DNA of 40,823 nucleotides from Candidatus Omnitrophota bacterium. GTDB lineage: Bacteria; Omnitrophota; Gorgyraeia; Gorgyraeales; Gorgyraeaceae. Shown one piece after another: positions 16,449 through 23,394 of this stretch. How positions within the stretch are numbered: the stretch's first letter is position 1; each line of letters opens with the position of its first letter. Where the stretch lies: contig JAPLMD010000024.1 of the NCBI GenBank assembly GCA_026387235.1, positions 1-40,823 of the forward strand, written 5' to 3'. The notes under the pieces were generated by a model. It was not told the origin of the DNA. It saw only the letters and a program-made list of their open reading frames with translations, and made no database searches. The translations under genes and the position numbers were made by a program.

Positions 16449-17021
16449 TTAATAATTCTCCGCCATTAGCTCGTAATACGCCTTTGGATGAGCGCACGCA
16501 GGGCATTTATCCGGCGCTTCCTGGCCTTCGTGCACGTAACCGCAATTGCGGCATTTCCATTTAACTGCCTTATCCTTTTTAAATACGGTCTTATCCTTCA
16601 CGTTCTTCCAGAGTTTTCTATACCTGGCTTCGTGCTGTTCCTCTACTTCTGCGATTTCTTTGAATTGATCCGCGACTTCATTTAATCCCTCTTTACGGGC
16701 AATTGCTTCAGAATCTTTGTATAGCTTTGTCCATTCCATTTTTTCGCCGTCAGCAGCTGCCTTCAGATTATCCAATGTCGCGCATATTACGCCTGCAGGA
16801 TAAGACGCCGTGATCTCCGCGTCTCCGCCTTCTAATAATTTGAAAAACCTCTTTGCGTGTTCCTTTTCAATATCAGCTGTTTCTAAAAATATTGCTGATA
16901 TCTGCTCGTAACCCTCTTTTTTCGCCGCGCCTGCAAAATAGGTGTAACGATTCCTTGCCTGCGATTCTCCGGCAAAAGCCGCTAGAAGATTTTTTTCTGT
17001 CTGACTGCCCTTTAATTTCAT
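16449..17021 (-). CDS. rbr: Rubrerythrin
   Basis: A 190-residue peroxide reductase of anaerobes. The N-terminal four-helix diiron domain shows the family motifs ESQARNRYTYFA and EKEHAKRFFKLL, then a second ExxEEQHEARY unit. The C-terminal rubredoxin domain has CRNCGYVHEGQEAPDKCPAC with both CxxC pairs. It reduces H2O2 to water using electrons from rubredoxin-type donors, here probably Hrb or the flavoprotein. It overlaps the FprA gene by 4 bp. Confidence 0.96.
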   Translation of the reverse strand: MKLKGSQTEKNLLAAFAGESQARNRYTYFAGAAKKEGYEQISAIFLETADIEKEHAKRFFKLLEGGDAEITASYPAGVICATLDNLKAAADGEKMEWTKLYKDSEAIARKEGLNEVADQFKEIAEVEEQHEARYRKLWKNVKDKTVFKKDKAVKWKCRNCGYVHEGQEAPDKCPACAHPKAYYELMAENY

Positions 17022-18184
17022 TTTATCGCCTCCTTTATTTTATTTTTAAGTTCAAATAACTCTTTCTCGTCAGGCACCCATTGCGCTTTTAACCCTTTTA
17101 CCGGCACTTCAAATTTACAAGCCTCCAAAATATTTTCTATATCGCTAACGCTCTGGCCTCCCCATCCATAAGATCCGAACGCTATGCCAATCCTGTTTTT
17201 AGGGGCGAGCCCTTTCATGTAAGTTAAAAAAGCTGACACGGAGGGAAGCATCCCATTATTCAGGGTGGGCGAACCAACGCATACATATTTCGCTTCCAAT
17301 ACAGAAGTCATGACGTCAGATATGTGGCTCGCCTGAAGATTCCTTATTTCGCACGGTATGTCTTTTTCTTCAAAAACGTCTTTTATCGCATAAGCCATGC
17401 TTTCCGTGCTATGCCACATGGTATCGTACACAATGACCGCTTTTTTATCGCATGCATTATTTGCCCATTTTTTATAACACCCTATTATATCCTTTATATT
17501 GCTCCTCCACATAAGGCCGTGGCTCGGGGCTATCATGTCTATATCCAGGCCTGAAACAGCCTCGAGGGCTTTATTTACCTGGACGCCGAACGGCAGGACA
17601 ATATTCGCGTAATATTTTGCAGCTTCATTCTTGACCCTGTCCCATCCGAACTCGTCGTCAAAGCGCTCGGTAGAGGCAATGTGCTGGCCGAACGCGTCAT
17701 TAGGCAGAAGCAGTTTTTCCTCCGGCACATAGGTAGCCATTGAATCAGGCCAATGAACCATCTGAATAAGCACAAAATTCAGATTTCTTTTTCCCAGATT
17801 AATCGAATCTCCTGTATTTACGGCCTTAAAATTCAGGTCTTTCTTAAAATGTTTTTTCAGCCCTTTTTCTCCGTTAGGAGAACAGACAATGACCGCGTTT
17901 TTAGCGATATCCAACATATCCAGGATGCTTCCGGAATGATCCATCTCAGTATGGTTAGAGATAATATAATCTATCTTGGAAGGGTCTATAACCTGCTTTA
18001 TCCTCTCCAGCATCTCATCAAACTTATAATGTTTGACAGTATCGACAAGCGCGATCTTTTTATCTACGATTAAATACGCATTATAAGTAGATCCCATCTG
18101 CGTAGAATACCCGTGAAAATTCCTCAGGTCCCAATCAATCCCTCCTACCCAGTATACGCCTTTTTTAATCTCTAACGGTTTCAT
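17018..18184 (-). CDS. fprA: Flavodiiron protein FprA (O2/NO reductase)
   Basis: 388 residues in two domains. The N-terminal metallo-beta-lactamase-like diiron domain has the H78-x-E80-x-D82 motif (NHTEMDHSG), a further ligand in VHWPDSM, and a late His in SHGLMWR. The C-terminal flavodoxin domain begins near residue 250 with VIVYDTMWHST and contains GSPTLNNGMLP. Such proteins reduce O2 to water or NO to N2O in the cytoplasm. The gene just upstream encodes Hrb, the known direct electron donor in acetogens. It overlaps rbr by 4 bp. Confidence 0.95.
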   Translation of the reverse strand: MKPLEIKKGVYWVGGIDWDLRNFHGYSTQMGSTYNAYLIVDKKIALVDTVKHYKFDEMLERIKQVIDPSKIDYIISNHTEMDHSGSILDMLDIAKNAVIVCSPNGEKGLKKHFKKDLNFKAVNTGDSINLGKRNLNFVLIQMVHWPDSMATYVPEEKLLLPNDAFGQHIASTERFDDEFGWDRVKNEAAKYYANIVLPFGVQVNKALEAVSGLDIDMIAPSHGLMWRSNIKDIIGCYKKWANNACDKKAVIVYDTMWHSTESMAYAIKDVFEEKDIPCEIRNLQASHISDVMTSVLEAKYVCVGSPTLNNGMLPSVSAFLTYMKGLAPKNRIGIAFGSYGWGGQSVSDIENILEACKFEVPVKGLKAQWVPDEKELFELKNKIKEAIK

Positions 18185-18188
18185 GATA

Positions 18189-18884
18189 TTATCCCGCTTT
18201 TACAAATTCGCTTTTCTTCGCCCCACAAACAGGGCAGGCCCACGAATCAGGTATATCCTCAAACGCGGTGCCAGGCTGTATGCCGCCGTCAGTATCTCCT
18301 GCCTCTGGGTCATATACATAATTACATACGGTGCAGATATATTTCTGCATAAACGGTTTATCCTTTTTAGCGGCTGTTTCCGATTTTATGAATGTCGGAG
18401 CTGTTTCAGGCGTTGTCCCGTGCTTTACCTGATGATAATAATCATACGTCATGGGCTTTCCTACCTTTAGAATCTTTGAATCTGTCACTTGTCCCAGGAA
18501 AATCGTATGAGTGCCGCAATCAAACTGGTTTATGACACTAGCCTCCAGGTAGCACAGCGCGTTGTCCAAAACCACCGGGCACCCTGAATCCAGTTTTATA
18601 AATTTTGTACCCTTGAATTTATCTTCCGTCTTTCCTGATTTAAATCCGAATTTCCCCACAAAAGCGAGAGGCGCATCTTCAGAAATCACTGATACGCTGA
18701 ATCTCTTGCTTGATTCAATGTATTCATGCGTGAGGTTTTTCTTATTGATGCTCACTGCCACGGTTATGGGCTCGCTCGTTATCTGAAAAAGGGTGTTTGC
18801 TATCTGGCCGTTAAAAAGCTCCCCTTTATTCGAGCTCACCACATACATCCCATAACCTATATTATGCAGGACATTCGGATCCAT
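18189..18884 (-). CDS. hrb: High-molecular-weight rubredoxin (flavin reductase-rubredoxin fusion)
   Basis: 231 residues. Residues 1-165 form an FMN-binding flavin-reductase domain ([23 protein letters not shown]). The C-terminal 55 residues are a complete rubredoxin with [12 protein letters not shown] and ACPVCGAK. As in Moorella, this fusion moves electrons from NAD(P)H through FMN and rubredoxin iron to FprA, whose gene follows four bases later. Confidence 0.93.
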   Translation of the reverse strand: MDPNVLHNIGYGMYVVSSNKGELFNGQIANTLFQITSEPITVAVSINKKNLTHEYIESSKRFSVSVISEDAPLAFVGKFGFKSGKTEDKFKGTKFIKLDSGCPVVLDNALCYLEASVINQFDCGTHTIFLGQVTDSKILKVGKPMTYDYYHQVKHGTTPETAPTFIKSETAAKKDKPFMQKYICTVCNYVYDPEAGDTDGGIQPGTAFEDIPDSWACPVCGAKKSEFVKAG

Positions 18885-18899
18885 TTTTACCCAGCTTCT

Positions 18900-20189
18900 T
18901 TATTTCTTCAATATCTTTTCAAGATCGTCTTTAGGATTAGTAACCAGCCTCAGATCAAATTTCTTCTGGAGCAAGCTAAATACATTCTTTGACAAAAACG
19001 CGGGCGGCGTAGGCCCTATATACATGCCCTTCACATTAAGATACAACAAACTCAAAAGAATCGCAACTGCTTTTTGCTCGAACCAGGAGAGGACCAGCGT
19101 TAGCGGCAAGCCGTTCACGTCTGTCTTGAATGCCCCTGCCAGCGCCTCTGCGATCTTTATAGCGGAATAAGCATTATTGCACTGGCCCACATCTATCAGC
19201 CTGGGAATACCGTCTATATCCCCGAAATCAAGTTTATTAAAACGGTATTTCCCGCACGCGAGGGTAAGTATCACGCAATCCTTCGGTACCATTTCCGCAA
19301 GTTCTGTGTAATAATTTCTGCCTGCCTTCGCCCCGTCGCAGCCGCCTATTAAAAAGAAATGTTTTATCTTGCCGGATTTCACGGCGCTTATGATTTTATC
19401 CGCCAGGCCAAGGACCGCTGTATGATGGAAACCTGTCATTATTTTCTTGCCGGGGGCTTCTTTCAGCTCAGGCAGGCTCTTTGCCTTTTTTATCAATTCG
19501 CTGAAATCCCTTCCTTCTACCCTCTTGGAACCCGGAACGCCTGTTATACTTATAGTAAATAACCTGTCCAGATAGGTATTCTCCGGAGGTATAAGAACGC
19601 AGTTCGTCGTGGCTAAAATAGCGCCCGGAAATTCCTTGAATTCCTTTTTCTGTTCCTGCCACGCCCCTCCGTAATTACCGGCAAGATGTTTGAATTTTTT
19701 AAGTTCAGGATATCCGTGCGCCGGCAGCATTTCTCCGTGCGTATAGACATTTACTCCTGTTCCTTCTGTCTGTTTTAATAATTCATATAAATCCAGAAGA
19801 TCGTGGCCTGTTATGATTATGCCCGGGCCTTTTCTGGTGCCTGTCTCTACTGCAGTCGGCACAGGGATTCCAAATCTCCGGGTATGAGCCTTATCCAGAA
19901 GCTCCATTACCTTTATATTAATATATCCGCACTTCAAAACCAGCTCAATATACTGATTAATGTCAAAACTCACGTTTGTGACTGTCTTAAATAAAGCCTC
20001 ATGCATGAACGCGTCTACTTCTGTATCTATGGCTCCTAATTCCCTCGCGTGATACGCATACGCGGCAATGCCTTTTAACCCGAACAACAATGTATCCTGC
20101 AGGCTTTGTATATCCTCATTCTTCCCGCACACGCCTACCCTGGTGCATCCTGTCCCGCCAGCTGTTTGTTCACATTGATAACAAAACAT
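18900..20189 (-). CDS. hcp: Hybrid cluster protein / hydroxylamine reductase, short (class III-like)
   Basis: 429 residues. The N-terminal cluster ligands C3-x2-C6-x8-C15-x5-C21 (MFCYQCEQTAGGTGC) are intact, and the hybrid-cluster ligands are visible in HGEMLPAHGYPEL, ATTNCVLIPP, GGCDGAK and LACGKYRFN. Classic Hcp has about 550 residues. The shorter form, which lacks one helical bundle, occurs in anaerobic thermophiles and archaea. It reduces NO (and hydroxylamine), so it protects Fe-S enzymes. The Cys-rich protein and ferredoxin upstream are the usual partners of this form. Confidence 0.95.
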   Translation of the reverse strand: MFCYQCEQTAGGTGCTRVGVCGKNEDIQSLQDTLLFGLKGIAAYAYHARELGAIDTEVDAFMHEALFKTVTNVSFDINQYIELVLKCGYINIKVMELLDKAHTRRFGIPVPTAVETGTRKGPGIIITGHDLLDLYELLKQTEGTGVNVYTHGEMLPAHGYPELKKFKHLAGNYGGAWQEQKKEFKEFPGAILATTNCVLIPPENTYLDRLFTISITGVPGSKRVEGRDFSELIKKAKSLPELKEAPGKKIMTGFHHTAVLGLADKIISAVKSGKIKHFFLIGGCDGAKAGRNYYTELAEMVPKDCVILTLACGKYRFNKLDFGDIDGIPRLIDVGQCNNAYSAIKIAEALAGAFKTDVNGLPLTLVLSWFEQKAVAILLSLLYLNVKGMYIGPTPPAFLSKNVFSLLQKKFDLRLVTNPKDDLEKILKK

Positions 20190-20191
20190 GT

Positions 20192-20431
20192 TTACCCCGC
20201 TTTCTTTTTATATCTTCCGTATTTTTCCGCGCCTACGCATTCCTTTGCCATACTGCACCAGTCCAGACAAGAAGCTGGTAAGCGCCTTTTTGCCTTTTCT
20301 CTGCAATGAGGGCATTTTGTTTCTGCCTCGTCAGACCATATCTCTATTTCTCTGCCGCATGCGCATTTTATGTTCTCAGGAAAGGGTTCTTTGATCCTTT
20401 TAGAACCCGGACAACCGTCAAAAAAACTCAT
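20192..20431 (-). CDS. Cys-rich zinc-ribbon-like protein associated with Hcp
   Basis: 79 residues starting at ATG 20431 (MSFFDGCPGSK), overlapping the ferredoxin stop by 4 bp. There are eight cysteines: C7, C23, C25, C40, C43, C55, C59 and C65. KCACG with CPHC could form one metal knuckle, and SCLDWCSMAKEC a second. I recall the family as a recurrent neighbour of Hcp in anaerobes, often misnamed phosphohydrolase. It has no hydrolase motif. It may be a cluster or zinc-binding accessory factor. A longer frame reaching to 20533 lies inside the ferredoxin gene and is not used. Confidence 0.75.
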   Translation of the reverse strand: MSFFDGCPGSKRIKEPFPENIKCACGREIEIWSDEAETKCPHCREKAKRRLPASCLDWCSMAKECVGAEKYGRYKKKAG

Positions 20432-21114
20432 TTTACATTCCCCTGAATGTCTATGGTAATTTCCTTCGCCGGTATTTTTCTGCCGGATAATTTTAATGCC
20501 TCGCCGACTATCTGGTTCAGGCCGAAACAACACGGCACTTCCATATGCGCTACTGTTACGCTTTTTAGATCACCTCTCTTGAATATTTCCGCGAGTTTTT
20601 CAACGTATAAGCCGGCATCGTCGAGCTTAGGGCAGCATATAATCAGCGTTTTCCCCCTTAAAAACTCCTGATGAAAATCAGGACATGAAAATCCGACGCA
20701 ATCCGCAGCTATCAATAAATCTGAGTTCTTCAGATACGGCGCTTCAGGTGGCACCAGCATCAGCTGCACGGGCCAGTTTGTAAGTTCGGATTGAATTTTT
20801 AAGGTTGGTTTAAACGATTTAACAGCAGTGCCAGGGCACCCGCACGCTAGCTTCTTATCCTCTTTCTTTTTTATCTCTGCCAGATGCCTTTTTGTCTCTT
20901 CTTCGTTAAATGCCGCTGACTCTCTTTCTTCAATGGTTATTGCGCCTTCGGGACAATGACCGAGGCACGCGCCAAGGCCATCGCAGTAAATCTCTTTTAC
21001 AAGAGCTGCCTTCCCGTTTATTATTTTCAACGCGCCTTCAGCGCAATTCGGGATACATAGCCCGCAGCCTGTGCATCTTTCTTCGTCTATCTTTACAATT
21101 TTACGTTTTGACAT
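20428..21114 (-). CDS. Ferredoxin-domain protein of the Hcp operon
   Basis: 228 residues. The N-terminal domain has one full cluster motif (CTGCGLCIPNCAEGA) and a second motif in which the second cysteine is replaced by leucine (CDGLGACLGHCPEGA), so the second cluster may be 3Fe-4S or altered. A linker with ACGCPG follows. The C-terminal 130 residues contain further cysteines (CVGFSCPDFH, ICCPKLDD, VPCCFG). The CxCPG plus CC pattern is usual for the ferredoxin encoded with Hcp. It is likely the electron donor to Hcp. It starts two bases after the Rrf2 gene. Confidence 0.88.
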   Translation of the reverse strand: MSKRKIVKIDEERCTGCGLCIPNCAEGALKIINGKAALVKEIYCDGLGACLGHCPEGAITIEERESAAFNEEETKRHLAEIKKKEDKKLACGCPGTAVKSFKPTLKIQSELTNWPVQLMLVPPEAPYLKNSDLLIAADCVGFSCPDFHQEFLRGKTLIICCPKLDDAGLYVEKLAEIFKRGDLKSVTVAHMEVPCCFGLNQIVGEALKLSGRKIPAKEITIDIQGNVK

Positions 21115-21116
21115 GC

Positions 21117-21515
21117 CTACCCCGCTAAAGATTTTATGGTTATCTTATCAAGTTCTTTAATAACGGTTGAATTAATAGATTTTATCTTTTTCCTTAAACT
21201 GCATACGCCTTTATTAGGGCAGGCCTTTCCCTTAAGCAGGCAATTTGTAAGATCTATGTCGCCCTGAAACACCCTCATAATGTCAGTTACCTTTATATCT
21301 CCGGGCTTCAGTAAAAAAGTAAATCCGCCTGTTTTTCCTTTACGAGAAGACAGCATCTTTTCCCCCGCTAACTTCTGCAATATCCTTCTTAAAAATACCT
21401 TTGGAAGCTTTCCTTTTGAAGCGATCTCGTCTACCGTGGCTGTCCTGCCCTTGAGCTTTGCCATATATATCAAAGCCCTGAGCGCGTAATCCGTATCCCT
21501 CGTTACAAATCTCAT
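21117..21515 (-). CDS. Rrf2-family Fe-S transcription regulator
   Basis: 132 residues. The N-terminal winged helix-turn-helix (DTDYALRALIYMAK, LPKVFLRRILQKLAGEKML, SSRKGKTGGF) is followed by three cysteines C92-x6-C99-x5-C105, the cluster-binding pattern of Rrf2 proteins such as IscR and NsrR. It is the first gene of the Hcp run and its promoter sits inside a perfect inverted repeat. It therefore probably represses itself and the downstream genes until its cluster is damaged by NO or O2. Confidence 0.92.
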   Translation of the reverse strand: MRFVTRDTDYALRALIYMAKLKGRTATVDEIASKGKLPKVFLRRILQKLAGEKMLSSRKGKTGGFTFLLKPGDIKVTDIMRVFQGDIDLTNCLLKGKACPNKGVCSLRKKIKSINSTVIKELDKITIKSLAG

Positions 21516-21527
21516 GTCCCGCCTTTC

Positions 21528-21560
21528 TTCTAAATGATATCATCTTAGTATCATTTAGAA
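21528..21560. promoter_or_regulatory. Perfect inverted-repeat operator for the Rrf2 operon
   Basis: TTCTAAATGATA (21528-21539), a 9-bp spacer, then TATCATTTAGAA (21549-21560): a perfect 12-bp inverted repeat. The spacer contains the -10 box of the promoter. The AAATGATA half-site resembles Rrf2/NsrR-type AT-rich half-sites. Confidence 0.8.
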
Positions 21561-21570
21561 AATATGTCAA
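21542..21570 (-). promoter_or_regulatory. Strong sigma-70 promoter of the Rrf2-Hcp operon
   Basis: On the minus strand TTGACA (21565-21570), exactly 17 bp, then TAAGAT (21542-21547). The Rrf2 start codon is 26 bases further on, with a GGCGGGAC ribosome binding site. Confidence 0.8.
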
Positions 21571-21602
21571 GTAAAATTTTAAAATATTTTTTTGATTTGT
21601 TT

Positions 21603-22235
21603 TTAAAAGAATGCCTCGCCTGCCTTTTTGGCAATCTTTTTAGCGGCGTCTATTTTTTGTTTTTGGATCTCCGGGCCGAGCGCGTCCATCGGCTGGCTGT
21701 TAATAAAAGTGATATCGGTTATGCCCGCTAATCCGAATACCGCTCTCAAGTATGGCTCCTGAAAATCATAGGAATGGGACGGGCTGTCAGGGCCGTAATC
21801 TCCGCCCCGGCTCGTGATAATAATCATCTTTTTATTTTTTACAAGGCCCTCCGGCCCTTTCTCGGTATATCTGAAAAGATATCTCGGCTGGAGTATTACA
21901 TCTATATAATGCTTTAAATAATACGGGATGCTGAAATTCCACATAGGAGAGCTTATGACATAGCCGTCTGCCGAAAGAAATCTTTCTATATGCTTAATAA
22001 TGTCGTTCCACGCGGGTTTTAAATCTTCAGGCAGGTCCTTCCCTCCGAGTAATACGTATTTTCCGCTCACAGCTTTCATTGTCATCGGCGGGAGCTTTTC
22101 CTTTGTAACATCCAGAGTATCCACCCTGCAATCAGGGTCATTGTTTTCCAACCCTTCAAAAAAAGCCTCTGTAACCCTGAGCGTCCTGGAATCCTCTTCT
22201 CTCGGCGTTGCGATTATGTGTAATAATTTGCTCAT
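21603..22235 (-). CDS. FMN-dependent NADH azoreductase (AzoR/acyl-carrier-phosphodiesterase-like)
   Basis: 210 residues from ATG 22235 (MSKLLHIIATPR), which has GAGAGG upstream. A GTG two codons earlier is possible. The flavodoxin-like fold shows the family signature SSPMWNFSIPYYLKHYID near residue 95 and the SRGGDYG loop near residue 143. AzoR reduces quinones and azo compounds by two electrons and is linked to electrophile and thiol stress. It lies upstream of the Rrf2 promoter, with no terminator between. Confidence 0.88.
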   Translation of the reverse strand: MSKLLHIIATPREEDSRTLRVTEAFFEGLENNDPDCRVDTLDVTKEKLPPMTMKAVSGKYVLLGGKDLPEDLKPAWNDIIKHIERFLSADGYVISSPMWNFSIPYYLKHYIDVILQPRYLFRYTEKGPEGLVKNKKMIIITSRGGDYGPDSPSHSYDFQEPYLRAVFGLAGITDITFINSQPMDALGPEIQKQKIDAAKKIAKKAGEAFF

Positions 22236-22251
22236 GCACACCTCTCTTTTA

Positions 22252-22596
22252 TTATCTTGGCGCTATTATTTCTTTTGCCAGCTTTCCGCTTATATTGCAG
22301 TAGCCCTCTACCGATATCTTATCCCCTGCCTTGGCGTCAGGTATCAGATAGCTGACTTTCTGGTTAATGTTATTGTCCTGTCTGCTTATGGCATGGCTTA
22401 TTATTTCTCCCCCGTTAAGCCCCACGTTAACCTTATAGATATAATGCTTATTAACATCGCTCACATTGTGCATGATAAGCGCTGTTAAAATTTTCGTTTT
22501 GGAATCGTATGTTATTTTTATGTCTGAAGGCGGATGAGCGTATGCGAGCGAACACATTAAAAAACTTAGAATCAAAAATATGGCTATTTTCTTCAT
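22252..22596 (-). CDS. Exported superoxide-reductase-like (neelaredoxin fold) protein
   Basis: 114 residues with a signal peptide (MKKIAIFLILSFLMCSLAYA). The mature part aligns by eye with the cytoplasmic superoxide reductase at 27.2 kb: HNVSDVNKHYIYKVNVGLNG against HPNTTAHHIRWIEIYFLPNG, and EGYCNISGKLAKEI against SSYCNIHGLWQSSKEI. The Cys iron ligand and two of the His ligand positions are kept, but the His three residues after the Cys is Ser, and the first two His positions are separated by two extra residues. Metal binding is therefore uncertain. It overlaps the RnfD-like gene by 4 bp, so the two probably work together at the membrane outer face. Confidence 0.6.
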   Translation of the reverse strand: MKKIAIFLILSFLMCSLAYAHPPSDIKITYDSKTKILTALIMHNVSDVNKHYIYKVNVGLNGGEIISHAISRQDNNINQKVSYLIPDAKAGDKISVEGYCNISGKLAKEIIAPR

Positions 22597-23327
22597 TTTC
22601 CCCTCCTCTTGTTTAATAAAGGCGTAAATAAATTAAAACAGGCCAGGGCCAATAATTCCGATTCCTTGATCCCAAGCGCGTATAAAATAAAAATCAAAGC
22701 CCCTGCGCCTGAACCGAATATTATTTTACCTGACTTTGTCATTGGCGTTGTCATCGGCTCCACCAGCATTATAAAAATAAAGAAATAATTTAAATAACCC
22801 AGTATGTTAAGAATTGGGACGGCCTGAATAACAGCCTGGCCCCCGAATAGAATAAAAGAAGCGATAAAATAACTTACGATAAGCTCCAATTTTTTTATTT
22901 TAAACGAAGCGTAAATGCCGAAAGGGGCAATGATATACCATAGATACGCGCCTTTCCATTCCGTGGAAGCCCCCAGAAGAAATACGGAAACTAAAATCCC
23001 GAATGCCGCAGGATTAAAAAAATGCCTGCCGCGAAATCTTATTATATGCTTGGAAACTATCGCAAATAAAGCTGCCAGCGCTATCAGCCCCCATTTTTCC
23101 GAACCGGATAACACGCATCCTATAATCAAGCCTGTTATGATAGAACTCTCTCCCAAGACAAATTCTTTTTTCTTTAAATAAGAGATTATGGAATCTGCCA
23201 GAATAGACACTATAACGCTGACGCATAAGCCCGATAAAAACCTGATATCTTTTTCTAAAAAGGCTATATACGCGGAGAACAGCAAAAGAAAAATGCCTAA
23301 TTGGACTTTTATTGATTTTATATTCAT
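22593..23327 (-). CDS. Orphan RnfD/NqrB-like membrane protein
   Basis: 244 residues, about nine hydrophobic helices, of the NQR2/RnfD/RnfE family. GRHFFNPAAFGILVS near residue 100 and EPMTTPMTKSGKIIFG near residue 195 are family hallmarks. In Rnf and Nqr complexes this subunit carries covalent FMN on Thr in an SGAT motif. Here I see only SGAG, so FMN attachment is doubtful. No other rnf gene (A, B, C, E, G) or apbE is present. It overlaps the exported protein gene by 4 bp. Its ribosome binding site lies in the end of a 54-base perfect palindrome. Confidence 0.75.
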   Translation of the reverse strand: MNIKSIKVQLGIFLLLFSAYIAFLEKDIRFLSGLCVSVIVSILADSIISYLKKKEFVLGESSIITGLIIGCVLSGSEKWGLIALAALFAIVSKHIIRFRGRHFFNPAAFGILVSVFLLGASTEWKGAYLWYIIAPFGIYASFKIKKLELIVSYFIASFILFGGQAVIQAVPILNILGYLNYFFIFIMLVEPMTTPMTKSGKIIFGSGAGALIFILYALGIKESELLALACFNLFTPLLNKRRGK

Positions 23328-23334
23328 GCATTAG

Positions 23335-23388
23335 ACCTTGTCCACCTGACAGGTGAGCCATCTGGCTCACCTGTCAGGTGGACAAGGT
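23335..23388. repeat. 54-base perfect palindrome between disulfide reductase and rnfD-like genes
   Basis: Two 26-base arms (23335-23360 and 23363-23388) are perfectly complementary around a two-base centre. Each arm also contains the near self-complementary CACCTGACAGGTG. It begins 6 bases after the upstream stop and ends 7 bases before the RnfD-like start, so the AAGGT ribosome binding site is buried in the stem. There is no T-tract, so it is not a standard terminator. Confidence 0.9.
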
Positions 23389-23394
23389 AAAGTA

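Noticed and set aside
20432-20533. Longer N-terminus for the Cys-rich protein
   Set aside because: It overlaps 100 bp of the ferredoxin gene. The ATG at 20431 gives the standard 4-bp coupling.
22000-22488. 162-codon plus-strand frame
   Set aside because: Antisense to the azoreductase and the exported protein genes, with no domain and no start signal.
23335-23388. Long palindrome as a rho-independent terminator
   Set aside because: No T-tract follows on either strand and the next start codon lies seven bases away.
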